In this document: one piece after another, positions 44,830 through 53,398 of the stretch
How positions within the stretch are numbered: the stretch's first letter is position 1
How the letters are laid out: each line of letters opens with the position of its first letter
Origin: Rhodoferax sp.
Lineage (GTDB): Bacteria; Pseudomonadota; Gammaproteobacteria; Burkholderiales; Burkholderiaceae_C
DNA: 64,000 nucleotides
Assembly (NCBI GenBank): GCA_030682475.1
Contig: JAUXOA010000065.1
Span: forward strand, 1 to 64,000
Direction of reading: 5' to 3'
Program-made: the position numbers and the translations under genes
The notes under the pieces: model-generated
Seen by the model: the letters and a program-made list of their open reading frames with translations, nothing else
What the model was told of the DNA's origin: nothing
Databases searched by the model: none

Positions 44830-46527
44830 ATGAATCAGAAAATTATCCCCATTGCGGTGCAAGAAGTTTCTAAAGAACGCAAACGGCAGGCGCCCAAGGG
44901 TCGCCGGGTCGATCCCGCCGCCGTGGCTGACGTGCAGGCACTGCTTGGCGACGAGTCGCGCCAGGCCGATTTGCTGATTGAGCATTTGCACAAGATTCAG
45001 GACCGCTTCGGCCATTTGTCTGCTGCCCACCTCGCCGCCCTGGCGCAGGAGATGCGGCTGGCACAGACCGAGGTCTATGAAGTCGCCACCTTCTACCATC
45101 ACTTTGACGTGGTGAAGGAAGGCGAAGCTGCACCTGCTGCATTGACCGTTCGCGTCTGCGATGGTTTGTCCTGCGAAATGGCGGGGGCACGGGATTTGCT
45201 GGCCAAACTTCCGAAAATTCTCGGCAGGGACGTGCGCGTCATCGCAGCGCCCTGCATTGGCCGCTGCGAGCAGGCACCTGCTGCGGTGGTTGGCCAGAAC
45301 CCGGTGGCTCACGCCACCTGTGACACCATCGCCGCCAGGGTCAGGGCCAAAGCTGTCACGCATGCCCCGGAAGGCTTTATCGACCAGGCGGCCTACCAGG
45401 CCGCTGGCGGTTATGCCCTGCTCAAGGATTGCATTGCCGGCAAGCGCGATATTGAATCTGTCATCAAGACCATGGAAGACTCGGGCTTGCGCGGCCTGGG
45501 AGGCGCAGGTTTCCCGGCGGGGCGCAAGTGGCGTATCGTGCGAGCCGAGGCTGGACCACGCCTGATGGCGGTGAACATTGACGAGGGCGAGCCCGGCACC
45601 TTCAAGGACCGGGTCTATCTTGAGCGCGATCCCCATCGCTTTCTCGAAGGCATGCTGATCGCCGCCTGGGCTGTCGGCATTGACAAGATCTACATCTACC
45701 TGCGCGATGAATACCACGGCTGCAGGGCCATGCTTGAGGCAGAACTGGAGAAGCTCAGGTCTTCCCCGCCCATGGCCAGCATGCCGGAAATCATTTTGCG
45801 GCGCGGTGCGGGCGCCTACATCTGCGGCGAAGAGTCCGCCATGATCGAGTCGATCGAAGGCAAGCGTGGCATGCCGCGGCTGCGTCCGCCCTATGTGGCG
45901 CAGGTGGGCTTGTTCGGTCGTCCCACGCTGGAGCATAACTTTGAAACCCTGTTCTGCGTGCGTGAAATTCTGGAAAAAGGTGGCAGCTGGTTCTCCTCGC
46001 ATGGCCGCAATGGCCGCAAAGGTTTGCGTTCGTTCTCCGTGTCAGGCCGGGTCAGGAACCCCGGTGTCAAACTGGCACCAGCGGGCATCACCATCCAGGA
46101 ACTGATTGACGAGCACTGCGACGGCATGCAGGAAGGCCACACCTTTTACGCCTACCTCCCCGGCGGCGCATCCGGCGGCATCTTGCCAGCGACCATGAAC
46201 GCCATCCCGTTGGACTTTGATACCTTGCAGCCCTATGGCTGCTTCATCGGCTCGGCGGCTGTCGTGGTGCTGTCCGACAAGGACACGGCGGTGGGTGCAG
46301 CGCGCAACCTGATGCAGTTCTTCAAGCACGAGTCCTGCGGTCAATGCACGCCCTGCCGCACCGGCACGGCGAAGGCCGCGCATTTGATCGGGCAGCTCAA
46401 ATGGAATCTCGAATTGCTGGCCGATCTCTCCAACGTGATGCGTGATGCATCCATCTGCGGCTTGGGACAGGCGGCCCCCAACCCGGTGGACTGTGTTGTC
46501 AAATATTTCCCGCACGAACTGGCCTGA
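44830..46527 (+). CDS. NAD-dependent formate dehydrogenase, fused NuoE/NuoF-like beta subunit
   Basis: The 565-residue protein fuses a NuoE-like [2Fe-2S] domain (cysteines in CDGLSCEMAG and CIGRCEQAP; about residues 30-155) to a NuoF-like diaphorase. The second part has GLGGAGFPAGRKW for FMN, the NADH region and ESCGQCTPCRTGT for a [4Fe-4S] cluster. Size and fusion match the beta subunit of the two-subunit FDH1 of Methylobacterium. ATG 44830 is preferred over an ATT-initiated frame. It lies 127 bases after the broken frc and 29 bases before the alpha gene. Confidence 0.93.
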   Translation: MNQKIIPIAVQEVSKERKRQAPKGRRVDPAAVADVQALLGDESRQADLLIEHLHKIQDRFGHLSAAHLAALAQEMRLAQTEVYEVATFYHHFDVVKEGEAAPAALTVRVCDGLSCEMAGARDLLAKLPKILGRDVRVIAAPCIGRCEQAPAAVVGQNPVAHATCDTIAARVRAKAVTHAPEGFIDQAAYQAAGGYALLKDCIAGKRDIESVIKTMEDSGLRGLGGAGFPAGRKWRIVRAEAGPRLMAVNIDEGEPGTFKDRVYLERDPHRFLEGMLIAAWAVGIDKIYIYLRDEYHGCRAMLEAELEKLRSSPPMASMPEIILRRGAGAYICGEESAMIESIEGKRGMPRLRPPYVAQVGLFGRPTLEHNFETLFCVREILEKGGSWFSSHGRNGRKGLRSFSVSGRVRNPGVKLAPAGITIQELIDEHCDGMQEGHTFYAYLPGGASGGILPATMNAIPLDFDTLQPYGCFIGSAAVVVLSDKDTAVGAARNLMQFFKHESCGQCTPCRTGTAKAAHLIGQLKWNLELLADLSNVMRDASICGLGQAAPNPVDCVVKYFPHELA

Positions 46528-46556
46528 TCGGCTGGCACCGGACACTGAGGAACACC

Positions 46557-49391
46557 ATGAACGCAATTACCCGACTTGAAGCTGCACAACTTGATGCTGA
46601 TGCGCCGTTTGTCACCTTTGAACTCAACGGCAAGCCAGTCACCGGCAAGGCCACTGAAACCCTGATCCAGGTGGCCCAACGCGAGGGCATAGAAATTCCC
46701 CACCTCTGCTACAAGGAGGGCATGGAGACCGTCGGCAACTGCCGCGCCTGCATGGTGGAGATCAACGGCGAGCGGGTGTTGGCCCCCTCTTGTTGCCGCA
46801 CCCCGACCGCCGGCATGAAAGTCACAACCAACAGCGAGCGTGCGGTGGCCTCTCAAAAAATGGTGCTCGAACTGCTGCTGTCTGACATGCCGGAGACCGC
46901 CTACACCCGCGAAAACGAAGTGGACCAATGGGCCAAAAAGTTGTCTGTGGGAAAACCCCGTTTCGAGGCGCGCGAACAGGTCAGGCAGGACATCTCGCAC
47001 CCGGCCATTGCCGTCAACCTGGATGCCTGCATCCAGTGCACCCGCTGCCTGCGTGCCTGCCGCGATGAGCAGGTCAATGACGTCATTGGACTGGCTTTCC
47101 GGGGGGACCAGGCCAAGATCGTGTTCGACATGGACGACCCCATGGGCGCTTCCACCTGTGTGGCCTGCGGCGAATGCGTGCAGGCCTGCCCCACCGGTGC
47201 GCTGATGCCGGCTCGTGACGCAGCTCTTGCCCTGCCCGACAAGCAGGTGGATTCTGTCTGCCCCTACTGCGGTGTGGGCTGCCAGCTGACCTACAACGTC
47301 AAAGACAACAAGATTTTGTATGTCGAAGGGCGAGACGGCCCGGCCAACCATGGGCGCCTGTGCGTCAAGGGTCGCTATGGATTTGATTACGCCAACCACC
47401 CACAGCGACTCACCAAGCCGTTGATCCGCCGCGCTGATGCCCCCCCCAAGCGCGGTGACTTCACGATGGACCCTGATCGTGTGATGGACGTGTTCCGTGA
47501 AGCCACCTGGGATGAAGCACTGGAACTGGCTGGTGGCAAATTCCGCCAGATTCGCGACCAGTTCGGCAAGAAGTCCCTGGCCGGTTTTGGCTCGGCCAAA
47601 GGCAGCAACGAAGAAGCCTACCTGTTCCAGAAACTGGTTCGCACCGGTTTTGGCAGCAACAACGTGGACCACTGTACCCGCCTGTGCCACGCCTCTTCAG
47701 TGGTGGCCTTGCTCGAGGGCATTGGCTCTGGCGCGGTGTCCAACCCGGTGATGGATGTGGTCAAGGCCGATGTCGTCATCGTCATCGGTGCCAACCCCAC
47801 CGTCAACCACCCGGTGGCCGCCACCTGGATCAAGAATGCCGTCAAGAACGGCACCAAGCTGGTGGTGTGTGACCCACGCCGCTCGGACATGGCGCGCATC
47901 GCCCACCGTTTCCTGCAGTTCAAGCCGGACACCGACGTCGCCCTGCTCAACGCCATGATGCATGTCATCGTGACCGAGAACCTGGTCGACAAGGATTTCA
48001 TTGCCAGCCGCACCATCGGCTTTGATGATCTGCGCAAAAACGTCGAGGGCTACAGCCCCGAGGCCATGGCGCCGATATGCGGGGTTGACGCCGACACCAT
48101 CAAGTACGTGGCCCGGCTCTATGCCAGCTCCAAAGCCTCCATGATTTTGTGGGGCATGGGCATCTCCCAGCACATTCATGGCACCGACAATGCGCGTTGC
48201 CTGATCGCGCTGGCCTTGATGACCGGCCAGATTGGCCGCCCCGGCACGGGCTTGCACCCGCTGCGCGGACAAAACAATGTACAGGGTGCGTCCGACGCGG
48301 GCTTGATCCCCATGATGTACCCCGACTACCAGCATGTGACGGACCCCAAGGTACAGGCTCGCTTCGAGGCAGCCTGGAAGCTGAGCGCTGGCACGCTGGA
48401 CAGCAAGCCCGGCTTGACCGTCGTGGAAGTCATGCACGCCATCAAAAAAGGCGAGATTCGCGGCATGTACGTGATGGGCGAAAACCCCGCCATGTCGGAC
48501 CCTGACGCCAACCATGCGCGTGAATCCCTGGCCGCGCTGGACCACCTGGTGGTCCAGGATATTTTCCTGACCGAGACGGCTTACCTGGCCGATGTGATCC
48601 TGCCAGCCAGCGCCTTCCCCGAGAAAAACGGCACATTCACCAATACCGACCGCATGGTGCAAATGGGACGCCAGGCCCTGAATCCCCCAGGTGACGCCAA
48701 ACAGGACTTGTGGATCATCCAGGAGATTGCGGCACGGCTGGGGCTGGATTGGCAGTACAAGCATGTGTCAGAAGTGTTTGATGAAATGCGCCACACCATG
48801 CCCAGCATTGGTGGCATCACCTGGGACCGGCTGGAGCGCGAACATGCGGTGACCTACCCCTGCGTTGCCGAAGGCGACCCCGGAGAATCCGTGGTGTTTG
48901 TCGATACTTTTCCGCGTGAATCCGGCCGTGGTCGCTTCGTGCCCGCTGACATTATTCCTGCCAATGAGCGCCCGGATGCCGAGTACCCCATGGTGCTGAT
49001 CACGGGACGGCAGCTGGAGCACTGGCACACCGGCAGCATGACGCGTCGTGCCGCCGTGCTGGATGCCATTGAACCTGATCCGATTGCATTGATACATCCG
49101 CTGGACCTGGCCGCCATGAACGCCCATCCGGGTGATCTCATCACGATCGAGTCGCGTCGAGGCACCGTATCGCTTTATGCCAGGGCAGATGACAGCTCGC
49201 CGCGTGGCGCCATCTTTGTGCCGTTCTGCTACTACGAGGCCGCTATCAACAAGCTGACCAACGCAGCGCTGGACCCGTTCGGCAAGATTCCGGAATTCAA
49301 ATACTGTGCCATCCGCATCCGCCTGGGCGGCGATTCACCCGTGCAAAGCAGCTACGGTGGCGGCCAGGCGCTGGAACACATCACAAGCTGA
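46557..49391 (+). CDS. NAD-dependent formate dehydrogenase, alpha (Mo/W) subunit
   Basis: The 944-residue protein has a NuoG-like N-terminus with a [2Fe-2S] site (CYKEGMETVGNCRACMVE...CC). Two [4Fe-4S] ferredoxin motifs follow (CIQCTRCLRACR and CVACGECVQACP), then a further [4Fe-4S] motif (CPYCGVGCQ...CVKG). The catalytic Cys-type motif is DHCTRLCHASSV, so selenocysteine is not used. It oxidises formate to CO2 and reduces NAD through the beta subunit; FDH1 relatives may use tungsten. The gene is complete, and no fdhD gene is visible here. Confidence 0.93.
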   Translation: MNAITRLEAAQLDADAPFVTFELNGKPVTGKATETLIQVAQREGIEIPHLCYKEGMETVGNCRACMVEINGERVLAPSCCRTPTAGMKVTTNSERAVASQKMVLELLLSDMPETAYTRENEVDQWAKKLSVGKPRFEAREQVRQDISHPAIAVNLDACIQCTRCLRACRDEQVNDVIGLAFRGDQAKIVFDMDDPMGASTCVACGECVQACPTGALMPARDAALALPDKQVDSVCPYCGVGCQLTYNVKDNKILYVEGRDGPANHGRLCVKGRYGFDYANHPQRLTKPLIRRADAPPKRGDFTMDPDRVMDVFREATWDEALELAGGKFRQIRDQFGKKSLAGFGSAKGSNEEAYLFQKLVRTGFGSNNVDHCTRLCHASSVVALLEGIGSGAVSNPVMDVVKADVVIVIGANPTVNHPVAATWIKNAVKNGTKLVVCDPRRSDMARIAHRFLQFKPDTDVALLNAMMHVIVTENLVDKDFIASRTIGFDDLRKNVEGYSPEAMAPICGVDADTIKYVARLYASSKASMILWGMGISQHIHGTDNARCLIALALMTGQIGRPGTGLHPLRGQNNVQGASDAGLIPMMYPDYQHVTDPKVQARFEAAWKLSAGTLDSKPGLTVVEVMHAIKKGEIRGMYVMGENPAMSDPDANHARESLAALDHLVVQDIFLTETAYLADVILPASAFPEKNGTFTNTDRMVQMGRQALNPPGDAKQDLWIIQEIAARLGLDWQYKHVSEVFDEMRHTMPSIGGITWDRLEREHAVTYPCVAEGDPGESVVFVDTFPRESGRGRFVPADIIPANERPDAEYPMVLITGRQLEHWHTGSMTRRAAVLDAIEPDPIALIHPLDLAAMNAHPGDLITIESRRGTVSLYARADDSSPRGAIFVPFCYYEAAINKLTNAALDPFGKIPEFKYCAIRIRLGGDSPVQSSYGGGQALEHITS

Positions 49392-49488
49392 AAAGACTCG
49401 GGCACCTGCCGCATTGCTGCAAGGTAAGCGGCTGGGCAACACATCTTGAGACGAGGCTAAGTTCCAGAGATAGTGTGCACGATGAAGA

Positions 49489-49605
49489 TCATGCACACCA
49501 TGGCGAGCGAGGCTCGCCCAGGATCAGCCCGACGGCGACGAGCGCCCCGAGTCCAAGCACCAGGATCAGCACGGCCAGGGCGCCTCTCTTCAGCCATCGA
49601 TTCAT
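49489..49605 (-). pseudogene. 5' remnant of a membrane-anchored protein gene, 38 codons
   Basis: An ATG at 49605, preceded by GAGGAG at the right distance, opens a frame with MNRWLKRGALAVLILVLGLG and a continuing transmembrane stretch. It stops at TGA 49489-49491 soon after. The N-terminus looks like that of a single-helix c-type cytochrome, but no heme site remains. An inverted pair GTGTGCA/TGCACAC lies at 49474-49499. Confidence 0.45.
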
Positions 49606-49701
49606 AAATGTCTCCTCTGTTGACCTTGTTGATGCGGCCCAGCAGCAAGACAGGAAGTCCGCATAATGGGCAGCCTATGGAGTATGGAAAACAGGGGCAA
49701 G

Positions 49702-49923
49702 ATCACTCTCCCGGACAGCGCATTTTTTTGGTGGTGAACCTGCCTATCCGTCGTTGATGCGGGGAAGGTGAGGGTTTTCCCGCTGATCGATGGCTGATCC
49801 AAGGTGCGATACTGGGGCTCATGCGATTGAAATGCCTATCCGTTTCTGCGGGAAAGGCGAGGGTTTTTACTTAGATCGAGGGCAGACCATTACTGGCCCC
49901 AGATGGTTGAAAAGCCTATCCGT
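49702..49923 (+). repeat. Dispersed repeat copy 2, tandem leader units before the MCP gene
   Basis: Bases 49702-49843 match 43516-43658. Within and after it, CCTATCCGT occurs at 49743, 49835 and 49915, dividing the leader into two related units of about 92 and 80 bases. Each unit has a GCGGGgAAgGnGAGGGTTTT block and ends GATTGAAA or GGTTGAAA. A hairpin GCGGGGAA/TTTTCCCGC can form in unit one. This looks like a native leader with two tandem structural units just upstream of the MCP start at 49942. Confidence 0.7.
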
Positions 49924-49941
49924 AAATGAAAAGGATTAGCA

Positions 49942-51591
49942 ATGAAATGGTTTTTCGATTTGAGAATTGCCACGAAACTGATCTCTGCGTTTGTCATCGT
50001 GCTGGCGCTGACTGTTTCTCTGGGTTTGTTTTCCGTGCTGCAGTTAGCAAAAGTGAATCAGACAGCGGCCGAGATGAAGCGCGTATGGCTGCCAAGCCTG
50101 CGCTCCGTTCTCGAGATCAGAATAGATATGGCCCGTTTGCGTTCAGTCGAACTGCAATACTCATCCGTCACCGCAGATAGCGATCTGTCGCGTTACGAAA
50201 AAAGCGTTATTGCGATTTCCAAGGACCTTCGTAATGGGGTGGAGCAATATGCAAAGCTGGATTTAAGGCCAGCCGAGATGAATGCATTGAAACGATTCAG
50301 AAACCAGATGGTGCCATACATGGCGCAGCATGACAAAATTCTCGGGCTGATCAAGCAACAACAAGCCTGGGATGTGCCTGCGCTTCTGAGGAGCGAAGCT
50401 ATTGTGTCGTCTCGCAATCAGCTAGACGGGATTGTCGCTGAACTGATCACCATCAATGAAGAGGGAAGTGCGCGAGCCGACTTAGCCGGAGACGCCTTGT
50501 ATATGACGGCCCGTATCTGGATTTTCGGACTTTTGGCCGTCAGCGTCATGCTCGGGCTCGGATTTGCTGTCTGGATTGCGCGCATTGTGTCGCGTCCGCT
50601 TAAATCCGCAGTAGATATTTCCAGAAAGGTCGCCAGCGGCGATCTCACAGCCAGCGTTGAAGTGCAATCCGCAGACGAGACCGGTCAGCTGATGCAGGCA
50701 TTGAAAGACATGAACGCGAGCCTGATCCGAATAGTGATGGACGTGCGTAGCGGCACCGATACCATCGCAACGGCATCGAGCGAGATTGCATCCGGCAATA
50801 TGCATTTGTCGAGCCGTACCGAAGAACAGGCCAGCACCCTGGAAGGAACCTCATCATCAATGAATGAGCTGACCCTGGCGGTTAGGAAGAATGCCGATAA
50901 TGCGCGCCAGGCCAATCAGCTCGCCGAGTCCGCCTCGAATGTCGCGTTTAAGGGAAGCGCCGTCGTATCCGAGGTCGTCGATACGATGAAATCCATTAAC
51001 GATTCAGCCAGGAGAATCGTCGATATCATCGGGGTGATCGACGGAATTGCCTTCCAGACCAATATCCTGGCGCTGAACGCCGCGGTGGAAGCAGCACGGG
51101 CCGGGGATCAGGGGCGTGGCTTTGCTGTGGTCGCAGCAGAAGTCAGAACGCTGGCTCAGCGCAGTGCCGCCGCGGCCAAGGAGATCAAAACCCTGATCAG
51201 CGATTCAGTCAGGAATGTCGATACGGGAACCAAGCTGGTCAGCCAAGCCGGAGCCACAATGGCCGAGATGGTCTCGGGTGTCAAAAAAGTGGCTGAGATT
51301 ATCGCTGAGATAACCATCGCGTCGCAGGACCAGGCGACGGGCATCGACAAGATCAACCAGGCAATAGAGCAGATGGACAAAGTGACGCAGCAAAATGCCG
51401 CCTTGGTGGAACAAGCGGCCGCGGCATCGGAAAGCCTCCGTGAGCAGGCCGAAAACCTGTTGCGCTCGGTAAGCGTTTTCAAAATAGCCGATGATCAAAC
51501 ATTAGCGGAAGAAACTGGAAGCGCCGCCATCAGGCTGCCCTATCCATTGAACGACAAATACCCCAGCGAATATCACCAGGTTATAAGCTGA
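49942..51591 (+). CDS. Methyl-accepting chemotaxis protein
   Basis: A 549-residue transducer with a first transmembrane helix (LISAFVIVLALTVSLGLFSV), a four-helix-bundle periplasmic domain (about 35-190) and a second helix (IWIFGLLAVSVMLGLGFAVWIA). HAMP and the hairpin signalling tip follow (AFQTNILALNAAVEAARAGD, GFAVVAAEVRTLAQRS). It senses an unknown ligand. Its last ~17 residues are encoded by DNA that is antisense to an MFS gene scrap, so the native C-terminus was probably replaced. AAAAGGATT precedes the ATG, and the tandem repeat leader lies upstream. Confidence 0.92.
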   Translation: MKWFFDLRIATKLISAFVIVLALTVSLGLFSVLQLAKVNQTAAEMKRVWLPSLRSVLEIRIDMARLRSVELQYSSVTADSDLSRYEKSVIAISKDLRNGVEQYAKLDLRPAEMNALKRFRNQMVPYMAQHDKILGLIKQQQAWDVPALLRSEAIVSSRNQLDGIVAELITINEEGSARADLAGDALYMTARIWIFGLLAVSVMLGLGFAVWIARIVSRPLKSAVDISRKVASGDLTASVEVQSADETGQLMQALKDMNASLIRIVMDVRSGTDTIATASSEIASGNMHLSSRTEEQASTLEGTSSSMNELTLAVRKNADNARQANQLAESASNVAFKGSAVVSEVVDTMKSINDSARRIVDIIGVIDGIAFQTNILALNAAVEAARAGDQGRGFAVVAAEVRTLAQRSAAAAKEIKTLISDSVRNVDTGTKLVSQAGATMAEMVSGVKKVAEIIAEITIASQDQATGIDKINQAIEQMDKVTQQNAALVEQAAAASESLREQAENLLRSVSVFKIADDQTLAEETGSAAIRLPYPLNDKYPSEYHQVIS

Positions 51592-51747
51592 AAGTGCACG
51601 ACCGGCGAGTGCTGGCGCAAAGGCCATGCCGACCGCCGGTTGCGCCAGTGAAACAAAGGTGCAACTCATACAATACAGGGCCCATAGGGTTCCAGCCCAC
51701 GTAGATAGATCGTTACAGGCTATTATAATAATAGCAAGAAACAGGAA
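51544..51747 (-). pseudogene. Fragment of an MFS transporter gene
   Basis: The minus strand encodes a membrane-like stretch (STWAGTLWALYCMSCTFVSL, then QPAVGMAFAPALAGRALSAY and NLVIFAGVFVVQW) that fits the late helices of an MFS transporter. The fragment ends at about 51544 inside the MCP 3' end. No start or upstream half is present, so it is a remnant. Confidence 0.6.
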
Positions 51748-51811
51748 ACTCGAGGGCAAGCCACGCGCAATCAGGCGATCTGCATGGAGGCCGCGTCGCC
51801 TTGCTGCTGGC

Positions 51812-52740
51812 AGCTACCCTGACCACGACACCCCGGCCACCTTGCGCAGGCGCTTCATTGATGAACTCGCTGGTCTGTTTGTGCAAGTGCTGGAAATGGC
51901 CGCCGAGATGATCCTAGATTCCTCAGTTGGACGCGCCCGAGTGGGCCGCCTGGCGGCGTGTCCGGGTAGGCGCGACAACGCAGCAGGCTACTGCCTGCCA
52001 GGCGGAGCAACGACCCCGGGTGCGTTGCCAGTGGCTCAATCGGGTGCGTAGCGCTCTCACCCAAAAGGTGAACTGTCTCGAAGCCAAAAAAGTCAACACC
52101 CATAAGGACTTGTTGATAAAACCAAGCGGTCAACTGAGGAATCTAGGATGAAGCTGCTCAAGCTGGGCAGCGTGTGTCTGGACGGCACCAAGATCCACGC
52201 CAACGCATCACGCCATCATGCCCTCTCGCATGGCCACATTGTCAAACTCGAAGCCCAGCTCAAACAGGAAGTCCAGGAACTGCTGGCACTGGCTGAAGCA
52301 GCCGACACGGCCAATATCCCCGATGGCATGAGCCTGCCCAAAGAACTCAAACTGCGCGAAGACCGGCTCGCCGCCATGGCGACAGCCAAGGCCAAGATAG
52401 CAGTGCGTGCGCAAACCATGGCGCACCGATTGACTACGCTGGCTGGCAAAGCGGCTTATGCCCTACGCAAACAAACGGTGGAGCCGGTCTTTGGCATCAT
52501 CAAATCGGTGATGGGGTTCAGGCAGTTCTCTTTGCGTGGATTACGCAAAGTCACCGGTGAATGGAATCTGGTTTGCCTGGCCTGGAATGTCAAGCGCATG
52601 GCCGTACTACGTCCAAAAGTTGGATGAGGGGAGGAAATACCGTGAAAAAGGCACAAAACCTTGAAAACCCAGTCCAAAGTGCCTATTTTTTAAGCAAATT
52701 CAAAATCAGTCAGATTTTTGAATTCCCAAGTCCGACAGGC
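51812..52740 (+). mobile_element. Decayed IS1182-family element
   Basis: Transposase pieces are in one direction: PDHDTPATLRRRFIDELAGLF at 51815-51910, then KLLKLGSVCLDGTKIHANAS from 52148, and AALR-type C-terminus ([31 protein letters not shown]) ending at 52627. The N-terminal part is missing and a large internal part near 52418 appears deleted. The right end, AAGTCCGACAGGCT (52728-52741), is a terminal repeat typical of the family. A MITE-like insert breaks the coding region at 51911-52149. The element cannot encode an active transposase. Confidence 0.75.
51911..52149. mobile_element. MITE-like insert with 19-bp terminal inverted repeats
   Basis: ATCCTAGATTCCTCAGTTG (51911-51929) and its exact complement (52131-52149) bound about 239 bases with no coding capacity. 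They interrupt the transposase codons between ...AAEM and KLLKLG. Flanks show ATGAT and ATGAA, a possible imperfect 5-bp target duplication. The insert is younger than the transposase gene it breaks. Confidence 0.65.
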
Positions 52741-52923
52741 TTCTCCAGCTTCTTCTGGAGCGAAGACGATATCAACGCGCGGCTGGTGCGCATCATGAAA
52801 GAAGCCTTTGCCGGCATCTGGGAAGTAGCACAGGACCACAAGGTGAGCCTGCGCACAGCCACCTTCATTGTCGGGTGCAAGCGCATTTTGCAGGCGCGCG
52901 AGTTGCGCGGCTTGTACCCTTAA
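52741..52923 (+). pseudogene. gdhA: 3' end copy of gdhA, fused behind IS1182 end
   Basis: These 183 bases match the last 183 bases of gdhA (43095-43277) with four differences. All are silent: a Val codon, two bases across Gly-Leu, and TGA to TAA. The copy starts right at the IS1182 end and keeps its stop codon. It is the end of a second gdhA allele or duplicate, and the rest of the gene is absent. Bases 52924-52948 hold nothing. Confidence 0.92.
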
Positions 52924-52948
52924 CGTCACTGACTGCCCGTTGTCGGCG

Positions 52949-53398
52949 CTACTGCAACTGCCCCTTGAGGGCGTCTGGCATGGGGAAGGGCAGCACGGCA
53001 ATACCCTCTTCGATCAGGGATTCGGTCTGGGCGCGTGAGGCTTGGCCGCGGATGCCACGTTCCTTGGTCTCACCGTAATGGATTTTGCGCGCTTCCTCGG
53101 CAAAGCGGTCGCCTACATCGTCGGTATCGGCCATGATGCGGCGGGCCACCGCCATCCAGGCGGCCTGCAGCGTCGTATCTGTGCTGCCGGCGGCGACGAC
53201 TTCCTGCGTGCTTGAGGCCTCGGCACGGGCACCGCCCAGGTTCAGGCGCGGCGCGCTCAGCCTCTTTGTAATGGAGGCGTCGCCGCACACCGGGCACTCG
53301 ACCAGGCCACGGCCCTGTTGCCCCAGGAAATCGTCTTCGGAGGCAAACCAGCCTTCAAACACATGCTGCTGGCCACATTGAAGATCGAGAACTTTCAA
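52949..53398 (-). CDS. DUF1178 family protein
   Basis: The 149-residue protein begins KVLDLQCGQQHVFEGWFASE and has a CPVCGD pair, the DUF1178 pattern. The family is small, of unknown function, and typically sits beside nuoN in betaproteobacteria. The start codon is TTG at 53398, directly against the nuoN stop, so translation probably depends on the nuo reading. Confidence 0.88.
   Translation of the reverse strand: MKVLDLQCGQQHVFEGWFASEDDFLGQQGRGLVECPVCGDASITKRLSAPRLNLGGARAEASSTQEVVAAGSTDTTLQAAWMAVARRIMADTDDVGDRFAEEARKIHYGETKERGIRGQASRAQTESLIEEGIAVLPFPMPDALKGQLQ

Noticed and set aside
44572-46002. 476-codon open frame opposite the formate dehydrogenase beta gene
   Set aside because: It runs antisense over frc and the beta subunit, has biased composition and no motif.
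49702-49923. c-di-GMP-I (GEMM) riboswitch before the MCP gene
   Set aside because: The position fits, but the conserved GEMM core sequences are absent.
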